Source: an uncultured Clostridia bacterium (GTDB taxonomy: Bacteria; Bacillota; Clostridia; Oscillospirales; Acutalibacteraceae). From it: DNA of 13,369 nucleotides. Both the position numbers and the translations under genes were made by a program. The notes beneath the pieces were generated by a model. The model worked only from the letters and a program-made list of their open reading frames with translations, made no database searches and was not told the origin of the DNA. Location: positions 1 to 13,369 of the forward strand of contig CAMVYG010000046.1 in the NCBI GenBank assembly GCA_947171615.1, given 5' to 3'. The stretch's first letter is position 1. Every line of letters starts with the position of its first letter. This document shows positions 12,908 through 13,369 of the stretch, in pieces.

Positions 12908-13369
<462 letters not shown>

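Overview
The window looks like the chromosome of a spore-forming, GC-moderate Firmicute of the class Clostridia. It is most likely a gut-type member of Oscillospiraceae or a relative (old Clostridium cluster IV). The evidence is the partial 16S rRNA at the right end, the SleB-type spore cortex hydrolase, the clostridial style of the MATE and MFS proteins, and strong GGAGG-type ribosome binding sites. The taxonomic call is from recognition, not from a search.

Layout. 1-1181: the 3' part of serS, a strong bidirectional terminator and a short TTAGNNN heptamer array. 1239-3094: a minus-strand pair, an MFS transporter followed by an AT-richer GNAT acetyltransferase. 3095-3834: a gene-free island packed with repeats: heptamers, half-arms of a dispersed foldback, a 117-bp palindromic element and copy 1 of a candidate structured RNA. 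3835-6748: the guaB promoter, guaB (IMP dehydrogenase) and a multi-TM DUF4234/SHOCT membrane protein. 6799-7067: a consensus promoter, tRNA-Met(CAT), tRNA-Glu(TTC) and a terminator. 7102-7747: a small secreted protein of unknown function with its terminator. 7837-10663: two tandem paralogous MATE exporters, the second ending inside a heptamer array. 10664-11343: a second repeat island, holding an orphan promoter, alternative hairpins, copy 2 of the structured element and a complete 135-bp foldback. 11344-12060: sleB on the minus strand. 12061-12576: non-coding, hairpin-rich DNA. 12577-13369: an rRNA operon promoter, its leader with a boxA-like site, and the first ~460 nt of 16S rRNA.

How it fits together. 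The genes are mostly housekeeping or envelope functions: translation (SerRS, tRNAs, rRNA), guanine nucleotide supply (GuaB), export (MFS, two MATEs) and spore germination (SleB). They form short transcription units separated by recognisable terminators. No phage, CRISPR, toxin-antitoxin or defence system is evident. The least explained content is between genes. Two copies of a ~125-150 bp element differ in sequence but keep base pairing through paired changes. A phased heptamer repeat family TTAGNNN sits at gene boundaries and in one case supplies the stop codon of a gene.
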